Of a stretch of 64,000 nucleotides of DNA, positions 41,458 to 50,664 are shown piece after piece. Position numbers and translations under genes: made by a program. The stretch is from Paenibacillus sp. BJ-4. Its GTDB lineage: Bacteria; Bacillota; Bacilli; Paenibacillales; Paenibacillaceae. Where the stretch lies: contig NZ_JAIVEM010000135.1 of NCBI RefSeq assembly GCF_020404765.1, positions 58,166 through 122,165 of the forward strand. Reading direction: 5' to 3'. Under the pieces are notes generated by a model. That model did not search any database. It was not told where the DNA came from and was given only the letters and a program-made list of their open reading frames with translations. How positions within the stretch are numbered: the first letter of the stretch is position 1; every line of letters starts with the position of its first letter.

Positions 41458-42561
41458 ATGTATAAAAAATTACGTACAGGTATTATAGGCGGGTCGATTA
41501 ATAACGGTTGGGCAAGGGGCACACATATTCCAGCCATTGAGCACCTGAATGAGTTTGAGCTTACGGCAGTAGGAACAAGCAATATGGATAGTGCGAAGAA
41601 AAGCGCTGAAGCTTTCCATGCAAATCACGGGTTTGATAACATGGAGGATTTGGCTCAACATCCCGATGTGGACATGGTAGTCGTCAGCATTAACGTTAAG
41701 GATCATTATAATGCCGTTAAAGCCATTGCTCCTGCTGGAAAACCGATATATTGCGAATGGCCACTGGGATCAAATACTGCTGAAGCGCTCGAAATGCAGG
41801 AATGGGCAGCTTCCGGCCAACTGCCAAATGCAATTGGATTACAGGCCAGACAAGCACCAGCAATTAATTATGTGAAAGATTTATTGGCAGAAGGTTATTT
41901 TGGAAAAGTATTGTCCGCCAATCTAAAAATCTTTATTGATGGAATGGGTGGCGTGGGTGACAAGTCCACTGCGTACTTGTTTGATCGGAAGATCGGAGGG
42001 AACTTGCTCACGATTGTAGGCGGACATAATCTGGATGCTTTTACCTACATGCTTGGAGAATTTACTGAACTTTCGGCTGTCACGGCGCAACAATTCCCTG
42101 AAGTTGAATTGGTAGATATCCAAAAAGTCATTGAAAAGACGACGGATGATCAAATACTGATTACAGGGAAATTGACTAATGGGGTAGTAGCCAGCATTCA
42201 TATCCAAGGGGGAGTCAAACAGCAGACAGGATTTACGCTTGAAATTTTTGGAGACAAGGGGACGATCGTTCTGAATGCGCCTGCATCCATTCAATTCGGA
42301 TCACATCAATTACGGGGTGCAGGAGCTAATGACAAAGAGCTTCATGAATTAACAGTTCCCGATTCCTATTACTGGGTACCGGATTCCCTTAAAAATGATT
42401 CAGGTTTTGTTCTGAATATGGCTCAGGCTTACCGTAAGTTTGCCCAAGATATCCAAGAAGGAACATCCTTAACACCAAGTTTTACGGATGCGGTCAAACT
42501 TCATCAGTTACTGGATGCAGTGGAAAAAGCAGCACAAACCGGTGAACGTCAGTATTTATGA
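41458..42561 (+). CDS. Gfo/Idh/MocA-family oxidoreductase (Gal80-like)
   Basis: A 367-residue protein: an N-terminal Rossmann fold starting LRTGIIGGSINNGWARGTHI, AIAPAGKPIYCEWPLGSNTA (the EKP-like motif is EWP here, with Trp in place of Lys), then the C-terminal alpha/beta domain with FIDGMGGVGDKSTAYLFDRK and NLLTIVGGHNLDAFTYMLGE. Replacement of the catalytic Lys of EKP by Trp and the GGHNLD element are features of the Gal80-like subgroup, some of which may have a regulatory rather than catalytic role. AAGGAG precedes the ATG. Confidence 0.87.
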   Translation: MYKKLRTGIIGGSINNGWARGTHIPAIEHLNEFELTAVGTSNMDSAKKSAEAFHANHGFDNMEDLAQHPDVDMVVVSINVKDHYNAVKAIAPAGKPIYCEWPLGSNTAEALEMQEWAASGQLPNAIGLQARQAPAINYVKDLLAEGYFGKVLSANLKIFIDGMGGVGDKSTAYLFDRKIGGNLLTIVGGHNLDAFTYMLGEFTELSAVTAQQFPEVELVDIQKVIEKTTDDQILITGKLTNGVVASIHIQGGVKQQTGFTLEIFGDKGTIVLNAPASIQFGSHQLRGAGANDKELHELTVPDSYYWVPDSLKNDSGFVLNMAQAYRKFAQDIQEGTSLTPSFTDAVKLHQLLDAVEKAAQTGERQYL

Positions 42562-42673
42562 ACTGAGCCAACCATTCTGCATATCCATCTAGACAAGGCG
42601 TACCCCTACTAAATGAATGAAGTAGAGTATCTGAACAGCGAATTACTAGATCACAAAGATTGTTTGTCAAACC

Positions 42674-42716
42674 AAGAAGCCGCAGCTAACAGGCACGATA
42701 GCTGCGGCTTCTTTAT
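42674..42716 (+). terminator. Terminator of the Gfo/Idh/MocA gene
   Basis: AAGAAGCCGCAGCTA and TAGCTGCGGCTTCTT form a perfect 15-bp stem around a 10-base loop, followed by TATTGTA. Confidence 0.88.
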
Positions 42717-42977
42717 TGTACACTCAGTTCATGTCCATTAGATGAACGACGTGCTCTGCAAGCTCCCACATACTCCCCGAAACTGGCCTTCACCATATCA
42801 AGCCGTCCAGCTTCAGAGGAAACAGAATCTCGCAGCGGCCCAAGCTCTCCCGTACCAGCTTGTCGCCATGAGAATTTATTTAATAGATGTCATTTTACTT
42901 TTTAATAGCACAAAAACATGAGAATTCTAAGATTACTGAACTGAATTATCCTTGAGACAATTTATCTTTGTCTTCTC

Positions 42978-43317
42978 TTAATGCTCTGTCTCTACCGGAA
43001 TGATCAGGGCGATGATCCAGCAGATGCTGATCACCCCGAACAGGGGGTAAAGAAAGGACAGAAGCAGACTGAAGCCAAACTGCGCGATCAGAAAACAGAG
43101 ACCAAGCAGTATGAGGGAAAGTAAACCGGAGGAGAGCTTCGTCCGTCCCTTAAGCTGCAGTGTGAGCCCATAGCTTTGGCTACGAAGGTCGTGAAGATCT
43201 CTCCGAAGATAACCAGGCTGTACAGAAGTTGAACGAACGCGGCCAGGCTATCCATGAGCTAGGCCATCGGAATTTCAAATTGGCGAATACCGGGCATCCG
43301 GGCCGAAGTGTTGACAC
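42978..43317 (-). pseudogene. YkvI-like membrane protein, C-terminal relic
   Basis: On the minus strand: GIRQFEIPMA, a stop, LYSLVIFGEIFTTFVA, then after a frame change YGLTLQLKGRTKLSSG and LLGLCFLIAQFGFSLLLSFL followed by YPLFGVISICWII, and a stop at 42978. The order EIPM, EIFTT, YGL, FGFS.LL, YPLFG is the second half of YkvI-type APC-superfamily transporters. An in-frame stop and a frameshift make it non-functional, and the 5' half is missing. The stretch 42717-42977 shows nothing I recognise. Confidence 0.55.
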
Positions 43318-43466
43318 TTTAATTTTGCTTCATATCCGAGTTGCTCGAGCATTCCCTAGAAGGAAGCATCATCGCTAACAAAACAATAAAAGATCCAAGA
43401 GATAGCGGGACGATAGATTATCAAGAATGACTGGCTAAACTAACATGATGGTTCAACTGAACACAA

Positions 43467-43594
43467 AAAGAGATGACCTTGATAAATTCAAGGGTCATCT
43501 CTTGCTAAAAAACAATTGAACACGAATAAACGCTATGATATAATCGATAACGTCATTGACAAATCATACAAAAGACCGCACACATTATTATTCC
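43467..43594 (-). ncRNA. Possible small RNA antisense to the rph leader
   Basis: A consensus minus-strand promoter (TTGACA, 17, TAAAAT at 43602-43630) is followed about 100 bases later by a terminator-shaped hairpin (AAGAGATGACC with GGTCATCTCTT, then TTTTTGTG on the minus strand, 43467-43503). No protein gene fills the interval, only a 10-codon frame. The product would be about 125 bases long and complementary to the rph promoter/leader. This is inferred from signals only. Confidence 0.35.
43516..43544 (+). promoter_or_regulatory. Sigma-A promoter of rph
   Basis: TTGAAC at 43516-43521, a 17-base spacer, and consensus TATAAT at 43539-43544. The predicted start, about 43551, is 364 bases upstream of the rph ATG, leaving a long leader. 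Confidence 0.7.
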
Positions 43595-43640
43595 TATCTT
43601 TATTTTACATCTAGGACTTTGATTTGTCAATGCTCTTTTT
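43554..43640 (+). promoter_or_regulatory. Inverted repeat plus T-run in the rph leader (attenuator candidate)
   Basis: CATTGACAAATCA (43554-43566) and TGATTTGTCAATG (43620-43632) are a perfect 13-bp inverted repeat with a 53-base loop, followed by CTCTTTTTAT. It begins at the predicted transcription start, so it would form a terminator hairpin at the 5' end of the rph transcript. Both arms also contain TTGACA, and the right arm serves as the -35 of an opposing promoter. Confidence 0.55.
43602..43630 (-). promoter_or_regulatory. Minus-strand promoter inside the rph leader
   Basis: Reading leftward: TTGACA (43625-43630), 17 bases, TAAAAT (43602-43607). It points away from rph and into the region opposite the rph promoter. 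Confidence 0.5.
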
Positions 43641-43678
43641 ATACCCCCAAAAAAAACGAAAAAAAGGAGCGCGTTCAA

Positions 43679-43822
43679 GGAGAAATAGAAGCGAAAGGTT
43701 GGCGTCTGGAACAGGAGCGGCTGAAACAGGTTAGGAACAAACGGCAAGCAAGAATTGATGAGCTGGAGCCGGTGGTTGGTGGAATGTGCGATCAGGCTGC
43801 GTACATCCTCAAGCGGTTTTGA
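43679..43822 (+). pseudogene. Unrecognised C-terminal protein fragment in the rph leader
   Basis: The last half of an open frame reads EAKGWRLEQERLKQVRNKRQ, ARIDELEPVVGGMCDQAAYI and LKRF, a charged helical segment with normal-looking codon use, ending at 43822. No start codon with a ribosome binding site is visible; AAAAAGGAG lies before it but without an initiator in frame. I do not recognise the family. It may be a relic or a non-coding part of the leader. Confidence 0.3.
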
Positions 43823-43914
43823 AAAGAAGTACGCGGCGACTTACGTCGGCGGTGACTAGGCATGATCATGATTGTTCGTTTTTTTCTCAATTTAATGGTT
43901 AGGGGAGATATTGA

Positions 43915-46533
43915 ATGAATTCACTGGTTCTCGATTTTCAAGAAATGGATAACCCTCAGCTTTTGCTTGCTGGTGGAAAAGGACTGCACTTAGGGGCATT
44001 ATCCAAAATGCAAGGAATACAAGTGCCAGAAGGGTTTTGTGTTACAACGGTGGGATATCAAAAAGCCATCGAACAAAACGAAATGGTTCATGCTTTGTTG
44101 GATCGGCTAACTACGCTTAAAGTAGAAGATCGAGAACAAATTGATGAAATCAGCAAGAAGATTCGACAGGCCATTATGGAAGTAGCCATTCCTTCCGATG
44201 TTGTGAAAGCAGTTGCTCACTATCTCTCCAAGTTTGGCGATGAATATGCTTATGCCGTGCGTTCTAGTGCGACTGCTGAGGATTTGCCACATGCTTCTTT
44301 TGCTGGTCAACAAGACACCTATTTAAATATTATCGGCAAAGAATCCATCTTGGAGCATATCCGCAAATGTTGGGCTTCTTTATTTACGGAACGCGCGGTA
44401 ATTTACCGAATGCAGAATGGATTTGATCACAGCCAAGTTTATTTATCCGTTATCGTTCAAAGGATGGTGTTCCCACAGGCTTCAGGGATTTTATTTACCG
44501 CTGATCCCATCACTTGCAACCGAAAGCTGCTCTCTATCGATGCCAGTTTCGGACTTGGAGAAGCGCTGGTCTCCGGCTTGGTATCTGCCGATTGTTATCA
44601 AGTACAGGATGGGGTAATCGTCAGCAAGAGGATAGAAACCAAAAAAATGGCTATTTATGGACGAAAAGAAGGCGGAACAGAAACCAAGCAGCTCAATCCT
44701 GATCAGCAAAAGACGCAAACCCTTACGGATCAACAAATTTTACAACTGGAACGCATTGGAAGAAAGATCGAAGAACATTTCGGCTGCCCCCAAGACATCG
44801 AATGGTGTTTGGCTGATGATACATTTTATATTCTCCAGAGCCGACCGATCACCACTTTATATCCCATTCCTGAAGCAAATGACCAGGAGAATCACGTGTA
44901 TGTATCTGTCGGCCATCAGCAAATGATGACTGATCCTATTAAACCACTGGGGATATCTGTTTGGTTGTTAACAGGTGCCCGACCCATGTTTAAAACTGGT
45001 GGTGGAAGGCTGTTTGTGGATATCACGATGGGCCTGGCTTCACCGGCTGGCAGGCAAAATTTATTGGATGTTTTAGGGCACTCCGATCCGCTCATAAAAG
45101 ACGCGCTTATTACCATCATAGAGCGGGGAGATTTTATAAAATCGGACCCAAATGACAAAAGCGAACCGGGGCCCGTTAAAAGCCATAAGGGTATGTCGTC
45201 TGCGGATATTCTGGCAGAAGCAGGAAACGATCCGGCAATTGTTGCTGATTTGATTAAGAGTAGTGAGTCATCGTTATCAGCGTTAGAACATAACATCCAA
45301 ACGAAATCAGGATTGGATGTATTTGATTGTATCCTGGAAGATATGCAGCAACGGAGGCAGCGTGCATCAGATCTGAAAAATTTGAGTGTGATTATGGCCG
45401 CTATCCACGCTTCAGCATGGATCAATGAAAAAATGAATGACTGGTTAGGTGAAAAAAACGTAGCAGACACACTTTCCCTATCTGTACCTAACAACGTTAC
45501 TTCTGAAATGGGTATGGAGCTACTGGATGTTGCAGATGTGATTCGTCCCTATCCGGAAATAATTGAGTATCTACAACAGGTAAAGGATGATAACTTTTTG
45601 GATGAACTGCTTCAATTCGAAGGCGGGCAGCAGGTGCGTGATGCTATTGCTGCTTATCTCGACAAATATGGAATGCGATGTGCCGGGGAGATCGATATTA
45701 CAAGAACACGCTGGAGTGAAAAACCAAGTATACTGGTACCTATGATCCTCAGTAACATCAAAAACCTTGAGCCTGGCGCCAGCAAACGAAAATTTGAGCA
45801 AGGGCGACAGGAAGCTTTGAAAAAAGAACAGGACTTATTAGACCAATTGAAACAATTACCGGGTGGTGAACAAAAAGCCGAAGAGACAAAACAAATGATC
45901 GACCTGATCCGGAATTTCATCGGTTATCGCGAATATCCGAAATACGACATTGTTAGTCGCTACTTCATTTATAAGCAGGCTTTACTAAAGGAAGCGGAAC
46001 GACTCGTACAAGCCAACGTTCTTCATGAAAAAGAAGATATTTACTATCTCGCTTTTGAAGAATTGCAGGAAGCCATACGCACAAATAAACTAGATTACCA
46101 GGTCATCGACAAACGAAAAGATGAGTACAGATTATATGAAAAACTAACTCCGCCACGTATTATCACGTCTGACGGCGAAATCATTACGGGTCAATACAAA
46201 CGGGAAAATATCCCCGCCGAAGCTATTGTAGGCCTCGCTGTTTCTTCGGGCGTTGTAGAGGGGCGGGCACGTGTGATCCTGAATATGGAAGAGGCTGATC
46301 TGGAAGATGGCGATATACTAGTCACCGCCTTTACCGACCCCAGCTGGACTCCATTGTTTTTATCCATAAAAGGCTTGGTTACGGAGGTGGGCGGACTGAT
46401 GACCCATGGAGCCGTTATCGCACGTGAATATGGCTTGCCAGCCGTTGTGGGAGTGGAGAATGCGATCAAACTGATAAAAGATGGGCAACGAATTCGCGTG
46501 CATGGAACAGAAGGGTATATCGAATTATTGTAA
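43915..46533 (+). CDS. rph: Rifamycin-inactivating phosphotransferase
   Basis: An 872-residue PEP-synthase-like enzyme matching Listeria/Bacillus RPH across its length. The N-terminal ATP-grasp domain has GGKGLHLGALSKMQGIQVPE, YAVRSSATAEDLPHASFAGQ and CWASLFTERAVIYRMQNGFD, SGILFTADPITCNRKLLSID, then PQDIEWCLADDTFYILQSRP. The central rifamycin-binding region contains NVADTLSLSVPNNVTSEMG and DVADVIRPYPEI, and KYGMRCAGEIDITRTRW. The C-terminal swivelling domain carries the phospho-His in GGLMTHGAVIAREYGLPAVV (about His831). It transfers the beta-phosphate of ATP to the C21 hydroxyl of rifamycins. GGGGAG lies 8 bases before the ATG. It has its own promoter and a long leader. Confidence 0.95.
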   Translation: MNSLVLDFQEMDNPQLLLAGGKGLHLGALSKMQGIQVPEGFCVTTVGYQKAIEQNEMVHALLDRLTTLKVEDREQIDEISKKIRQAIMEVAIPSDVVKAVAHYLSKFGDEYAYAVRSSATAEDLPHASFAGQQDTYLNIIGKESILEHIRKCWASLFTERAVIYRMQNGFDHSQVYLSVIVQRMVFPQASGILFTADPITCNRKLLSIDASFGLGEALVSGLVSADCYQVQDGVIVSKRIETKKMAIYGRKEGGTETKQLNPDQQKTQTLTDQQILQLERIGRKIEEHFGCPQDIEWCLADDTFYILQSRPITTLYPIPEANDQENHVYVSVGHQQMMTDPIKPLGISVWLLTGARPMFKTGGGRLFVDITMGLASPAGRQNLLDVLGHSDPLIKDALITIIERGDFIKSDPNDKSEPGPVKSHKGMSSADILAEAGNDPAIVADLIKSSESSLSALEHNIQTKSGLDVFDCILEDMQQRRQRASDLKNLSVIMAAIHASAWINEKMNDWLGEKNVADTLSLSVPNNVTSEMGMELLDVADVIRPYPEIIEYLQQVKDDNFLDELLQFEGGQQVRDAIAAYLDKYGMRCAGEIDITRTRWSEKPSILVPMILSNIKNLEPGASKRKFEQGRQEALKKEQDLLDQLKQLPGGEQKAEETKQMIDLIRNFIGYREYPKYDIVSRYFIYKQALLKEAERLVQANVLHEKEDIYYLAFEELQEAIRTNKLDYQVIDKRKDEYRLYEKLTPPRIITSDGEIITGQYKRENIPAEAIVGLAVSSGVVEGRARVILNMEEADLEDGDILVTAFTDPSWTPLFLSIKGLVTEVGGLMTHGAVIAREYGLPAVVGVENAIKLIKDGQRIRVHGTEGYIELL

Positions 46534-46610
46534 TGGATAAATCAGCAGTTGAATTATGAGTATTAGTGATGTCTTTTCCTTTCCTCGGATGGTTTCTATG
46601 GTCACTATAT

Positions 46611-46653
46611 CGGTCAGTACTTGGACATTTTTTTCCGTCAGTTTTTGGACATT
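46611..46653 (-). repeat. Two 19-bp direct repeats, 24 bases apart
   Basis: CGGTCAGTACTTGGACATT and CCGTCAGTTTTTGGACATT. On the minus strand they encode VQKLTEKN and VQVLTD, a heptad-like repeat in an open frame (46525-46779) without a convincing start. It may be the tail of a decayed coiled-coil protein; I do not recognise it. Confidence 0.35.
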
Positions 46654-46731
46654 ATGGGTTAGCAGAAACATAAGGGAGCTACACACGGGCAAAACACTCA
46701 AATGTGTCTTAATGACCAAACAAATCTCATG

Positions 46732-46763
46732 CAAGGCTGCCAATTGACTCGGCAGCCTTTTGG
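46732..46763 (+). terminator. Terminator-like hairpin downstream of rph
   Basis: CAAGGCTGCC pairs with GGCAGCCTTTTG around ATTGACTC. It lies 200 bases after the rph stop. Confidence 0.65.
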
Positions 46764-47978
46764 AATAAGGGTAAATCATTTAAAATGAAAAAAGGGGTTA
46801 TATAGTGATAACACCAAATGAAAATGTATGCCGAGGAGGCTTTAATGATTAAAAACATTTAGTCAAAATACGAGTTTTGTGAATAAGTATTAAAAACGAT
46901 TTACTATATGCTATTCATTGGTCGTAAGATTGATTTTCTTAGAAATTAGATGATTTTATCAATTATATATAAAGTATGAACCCTGATACTTTGCGGACGG
47001 TATAAGGATTTAAACCAATAGTGCATTTACCAACCCTATTCTGCTTATGGTTGAGGTATCGTCTAATGAGCAACAGACCTGATCTCCTTTTGAAAACATA
47101 TTTGAGACACAAAGAAACTGCAGTTGAAGGAAAAAACTATTCTCATAACAGCAGCCTTTAAAAATATGTAGACTAATCCGAAAGTTTATCAAGTGAGTGT
47201 CTATATTTTAGACTGCCCTGTCTTGCAATTTCTAAGACTTTATCCGTGATTGTATATTCCGGATTGTGGCTCTGTTCCTTCCCCTTTTCGATCTATACGT
47301 CGTTCTCATCCTGATATCCCTCTGTATTCTTCTTCATGTGATCCTCGCTTAGTTTTCCGACATCATATATTGGTCCAATCCTGAGGGAATGTGTATCCAC
47401 TTATGTAGCAGCCAATTCATCCTATGTATTATCGTCTAACAGGACAAATAGGGAATGAAATAATACCCTATTTTGTTCACGATTGCAAAGTAAGCTTCTG
47501 AACGATGGCTGAATTTCAATTGAAATCAAGAAACAAATTGCTAATCGCAATGAAAAATTCTACAAGGAGAAATCTTTGATGACGGTATTAAATTCTATAT
47601 TAACTATAACATTGCATAGTATATATGGATTTATATCGTGAGACTCGGCTTTGTAAATAACTAAAAGGCAATTTTAACACAGAAAGCTTTCAGTTAATCG
47701 TTTATAGATTTATCAATTAATAAATGAAAAGCCTTGAGTTTTGTCTTAATATATATGAAATATCAGTAATAAAGACGTGACTGGACCGATTATTCATTGC
47801 AACTAAGGAAACCAGTACACGTCTCAAACTTACCGAAATATGGTACCGTATCTTTTGCTTAAACTGGTACCTCACCGATTCACTGAGAACAAAGAACAAG
47901 CAAAAAAATAATCAGTGATTGATTCATAAATTAGGTCCTACAAGTATTTTAAGAAGTGAATAGAGTCCAATACTCTAT
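46764..47978. other. 1.2-kb gene-free, AT-rich stretch
   Basis: No frame here has a start signal and a recognisable protein pattern. At 46834-46860 a strong GAGGAGG-like site and ATG give only MIKNI before a stop, which looks like the stub of a deleted gene. Around 47771-47823, AGACGTG-ACTGG and CCAG-TACACGTCT form a loose hairpin with a long loop. It marks the left border of the biosynthetic cluster. Confidence 0.5.
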
Positions 47979-50597
47979 TTAATAAAGTAATCCAAGCTCT
48001 CTCCCCCGTTCTACAGCCTCTACTCGGTTAGATACCTGGAGTTTCGCGTAAATATTGATGACGTGAGATTTAACTGTAGCTAATGAAATGCACAGCATAA
48101 CTCCTATCTCTTTGTTACTACGTCCCGTGGCTAACACTTGAAGTACCTCAAGCTCACGCTCACTGAGAATGGCTTTTTCACGCTCCTTAGGTGATACGGG
48201 CAAAGATATTTGCATTTTTGATTGTTCCAAGAGTGCCTGTATAAGCTGTGCAAAGCATTTTTCTTTGGAATTTAATTCCTGCTCCGGATCTTTCAAAAAT
48301 AGACCAAAATAAGGGCGAAGTCTCTCCATCTCCAAACAAAAAGGAGACAGGTACTCGTTTTCATATCCGTAATGTACAGCTTCTCGGAGTACGTGAAACA
48401 ATTCTTTTCCCGGCACGCTTGATACAGAAGCTATTAGAGTCATCTTCAATAATAACCCTTCTACCAGAATGGTTCGAATTCCATGTTTTCTTGCATGAGG
48501 CAGTAATACGTCAAGGTGCTGATAGGCAAGCTCATTTTCTCCTCTTGCTACGCGAATACGAGCACACGCCAAACGATCTTCCAAGCGTATAAAAGCTTTG
48601 GAGTGTGGTTCTTCAACTCTTTTCAATAGTTCATTTTCCATTTCAATGTTACTCAATCCATACCTGAGCATGTATTTTAAAATAGACGTAAAATAGGTAG
48701 GACTTTGATAAAGGGGAAATTTCTTAAGTTCCTCCAGTAATTCAATCGCGCGTGTGTTATCGCCGTGAAGTACTCGAAGTTCCATTTCGTTATATAAATA
48801 TGCACTTTTTAATTGACTGTCATCGTCGAAAAATAATTGTTTAGCCGTAGCAATTGACTCTTCAGCCAATTCAAGTTTCATCATCTTTAATTGGATGCCA
48901 GTAAGCCCGATCCAGTTGATAACTTTCATTGGATGTAGCATAGGATAATTCTCACAAAGATCAAACATGATTTCATACAGTGACAGACATGCCGAAAATT
49001 CACCTAACGTTTCTAGCACTTGGGCTTGGCTGCTCAAGATAGAAAAGCGCAAAAAAGGATTTGGCGACAATTTTTCCAACCGTTTTGCTTGATTGAGCCA
49101 ATTCATGGCTGTCGCAAATTGATCTTTGAGCGACAACATCGTTCCACCAGTTACCAAAATAATGGCACGCGTAACTGCATCCATTTCAAAAGATTCCCAG
49201 TTTTCGAGCCATTCCATTCCAACAGGTAGATCAAAAACTTCATCTCCTAGCATAAAACGACACAACTGAAACAAGCTCCCTAATCCATCTTCCTCTTGCT
49301 GTGGTGTTAAATTTATGATTTGCCTCATATCTTCAATTTCTAAGTTACAAAAGTGATAAAATAACCGCTGAAACATAAGTGGGCGACTGGAAGATAAAAT
49401 ATCCAGCGGAATTTGCCGAAGGTACGACCAATTGGGGAAGTGATGTCCTGTTGCTAATAATAAACGTATAGCTTCTTCATAGGCCTCGGCCCACAAATAA
49501 TGCTGGAGGCTCTCTTCACTACTTCCCATTCGTTCATAAACTTCTGCTGCTCTAAGATGGAGCGATCGCACTGTATCTTCTCCTTGCTCGCGAAGCTTTG
49601 CCCTTAAAAAATCACCAAATACCTGATGATAACGATATAAACCTTCTTCCTCATCCACGGTGATCACAAACAAATGCTTTTCTACCAACCTTGTGATAAT
49701 CACCGCCGCATCATTAATGCCGAGCATCCAATTACATATCTTTTCATTGAAATATGCAAGCACAGATGTCTGAAGCATGAACTGTTGCTCCCACTCCGAT
49801 ACCGACCGCAAAATCTCATTAGATAAATAATCAACCATGTATCTGTTCAAGGTTCCGACTGGCTCCGTCAAAGTATGCGTATGGTGAACAACCGCAAGAG
49901 CAGACAGTTGTAAGCCGCCCACCCACCCTTCAGCCCATTGATACAACTTGTGAACAGTTGAAGGTTCGAGTGTTAAACCAAGCGTTTGAGTCAGAAATAA
50001 ATTCGCTTCTTCGTGGGTAAATGCTAATTCGCGTTCGTTAACCTCCAGGTATTGTCCCGACATGGCAAGTTCCCCCAAATATAACTTTGGAGTTTCTCTG
50101 GTCAGCAGAACAATGCGGATTGTTTCGGGACTGAAGCGAAGAAAAAATGTCAGACTTTGAAGTAAGGTCGTGTCATCAATAAAGTGAAAATCATCTAATA
50201 CCAGCGTTCCTACTGCTCTGCATTCCTCCAACCGATTGACTAGTAGCACAAGCAGGTGATCCAAATTAGGCTTTTGGGATAGTGCGTCAAACATTGTACG
50301 CAAGTGCTCTGGCTCTTGTCCAAACAGTCCCTTTAACGCTTCTAAAACGTAATACCAAAAAGAACGCGCATCGTTATTCGCTTCGTCAAGCGTAATCCAA
50401 TACCATCCAAGATCTGGCCGCTCGCTCATGTAGGATGTCATAAGTGTGGTTTTTCCACTTCCTGCTGAGCCCTGCACGACCAAAACCTTGTGATCGGAGA
50501 GTCTATCAAGTTTCCGATACAATTCAGGACGCGGGACATATTGCTTACGTAATGCGGGTGCTTTCAATTTGGCGGAAAGCAGCTGAAAACTACCCAT
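47979..50597 (-). CDS. MalT-type LuxR-family ATP-dependent regulator (LAL/STAND)
   Basis: An 872-residue STAND ATPase regulator. Near the N-terminus lie Walker A VVQGSAGSGKTTLMTSY and GWYWITLDEANNDARSFWYY, then Walker B GTLVLDDFHFIDD and the sensor-like IRIVLLTRETPKLYLGEL. A WHD region with AEGWVGGLQLSALAV is followed by TPR-like helical repeats (about residues 400-780) that usually bind the inducer. The C-terminal LuxR HTH is LSERELEVLQVLATGRSNKE, then IGVMLCISLATVKSHVINIY. The ATG at 50597 follows AGGTGA. It is just downstream of the ABC exporter of the PKS/NRPS cluster and in the same orientation, so it is probably the pathway-specific activator. Confidence 0.93.
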   Translation of the reverse strand: MGSFQLLSAKLKAPALRKQYVPRPELYRKLDRLSDHKVLVVQGSAGSGKTTLMTSYMSERPDLGWYWITLDEANNDARSFWYYVLEALKGLFGQEPEHLRTMFDALSQKPNLDHLLVLLVNRLEECRAVGTLVLDDFHFIDDTTLLQSLTFFLRFSPETIRIVLLTRETPKLYLGELAMSGQYLEVNERELAFTHEEANLFLTQTLGLTLEPSTVHKLYQWAEGWVGGLQLSALAVVHHTHTLTEPVGTLNRYMVDYLSNEILRSVSEWEQQFMLQTSVLAYFNEKICNWMLGINDAAVIITRLVEKHLFVITVDEEEGLYRYHQVFGDFLRAKLREQGEDTVRSLHLRAAEVYERMGSSEESLQHYLWAEAYEEAIRLLLATGHHFPNWSYLRQIPLDILSSSRPLMFQRLFYHFCNLEIEDMRQIINLTPQQEEDGLGSLFQLCRFMLGDEVFDLPVGMEWLENWESFEMDAVTRAIILVTGGTMLSLKDQFATAMNWLNQAKRLEKLSPNPFLRFSILSSQAQVLETLGEFSACLSLYEIMFDLCENYPMLHPMKVINWIGLTGIQLKMMKLELAEESIATAKQLFFDDDSQLKSAYLYNEMELRVLHGDNTRAIELLEELKKFPLYQSPTYFTSILKYMLRYGLSNIEMENELLKRVEEPHSKAFIRLEDRLACARIRVARGENELAYQHLDVLLPHARKHGIRTILVEGLLLKMTLIASVSSVPGKELFHVLREAVHYGYENEYLSPFCLEMERLRPYFGLFLKDPEQELNSKEKCFAQLIQALLEQSKMQISLPVSPKEREKAILSERELEVLQVLATGRSNKEIGVMLCISLATVKSHVINIYAKLQVSNRVEAVERGRELGLLY

Positions 50598-50664
50598 CTT
50601 TTCTTTTCACCTGCCTTAGTTCGTGTGAAAATATCTAATTCTACTATAACACGAAATTCCGAAG

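Noticed and set aside
43553..43747. Minus-strand 64-codon hydrophobic frame upstream of rph
   Set aside because: It covers the leader repeat and promoter signals, has no ribosome binding site, and the residues look like translated low-complexity DNA.
47010..47192. 60-codon minus-strand frame in the gene-free stretch
   Set aside because: No start signal and no recognisable pattern; expected by chance in AT-rich DNA.
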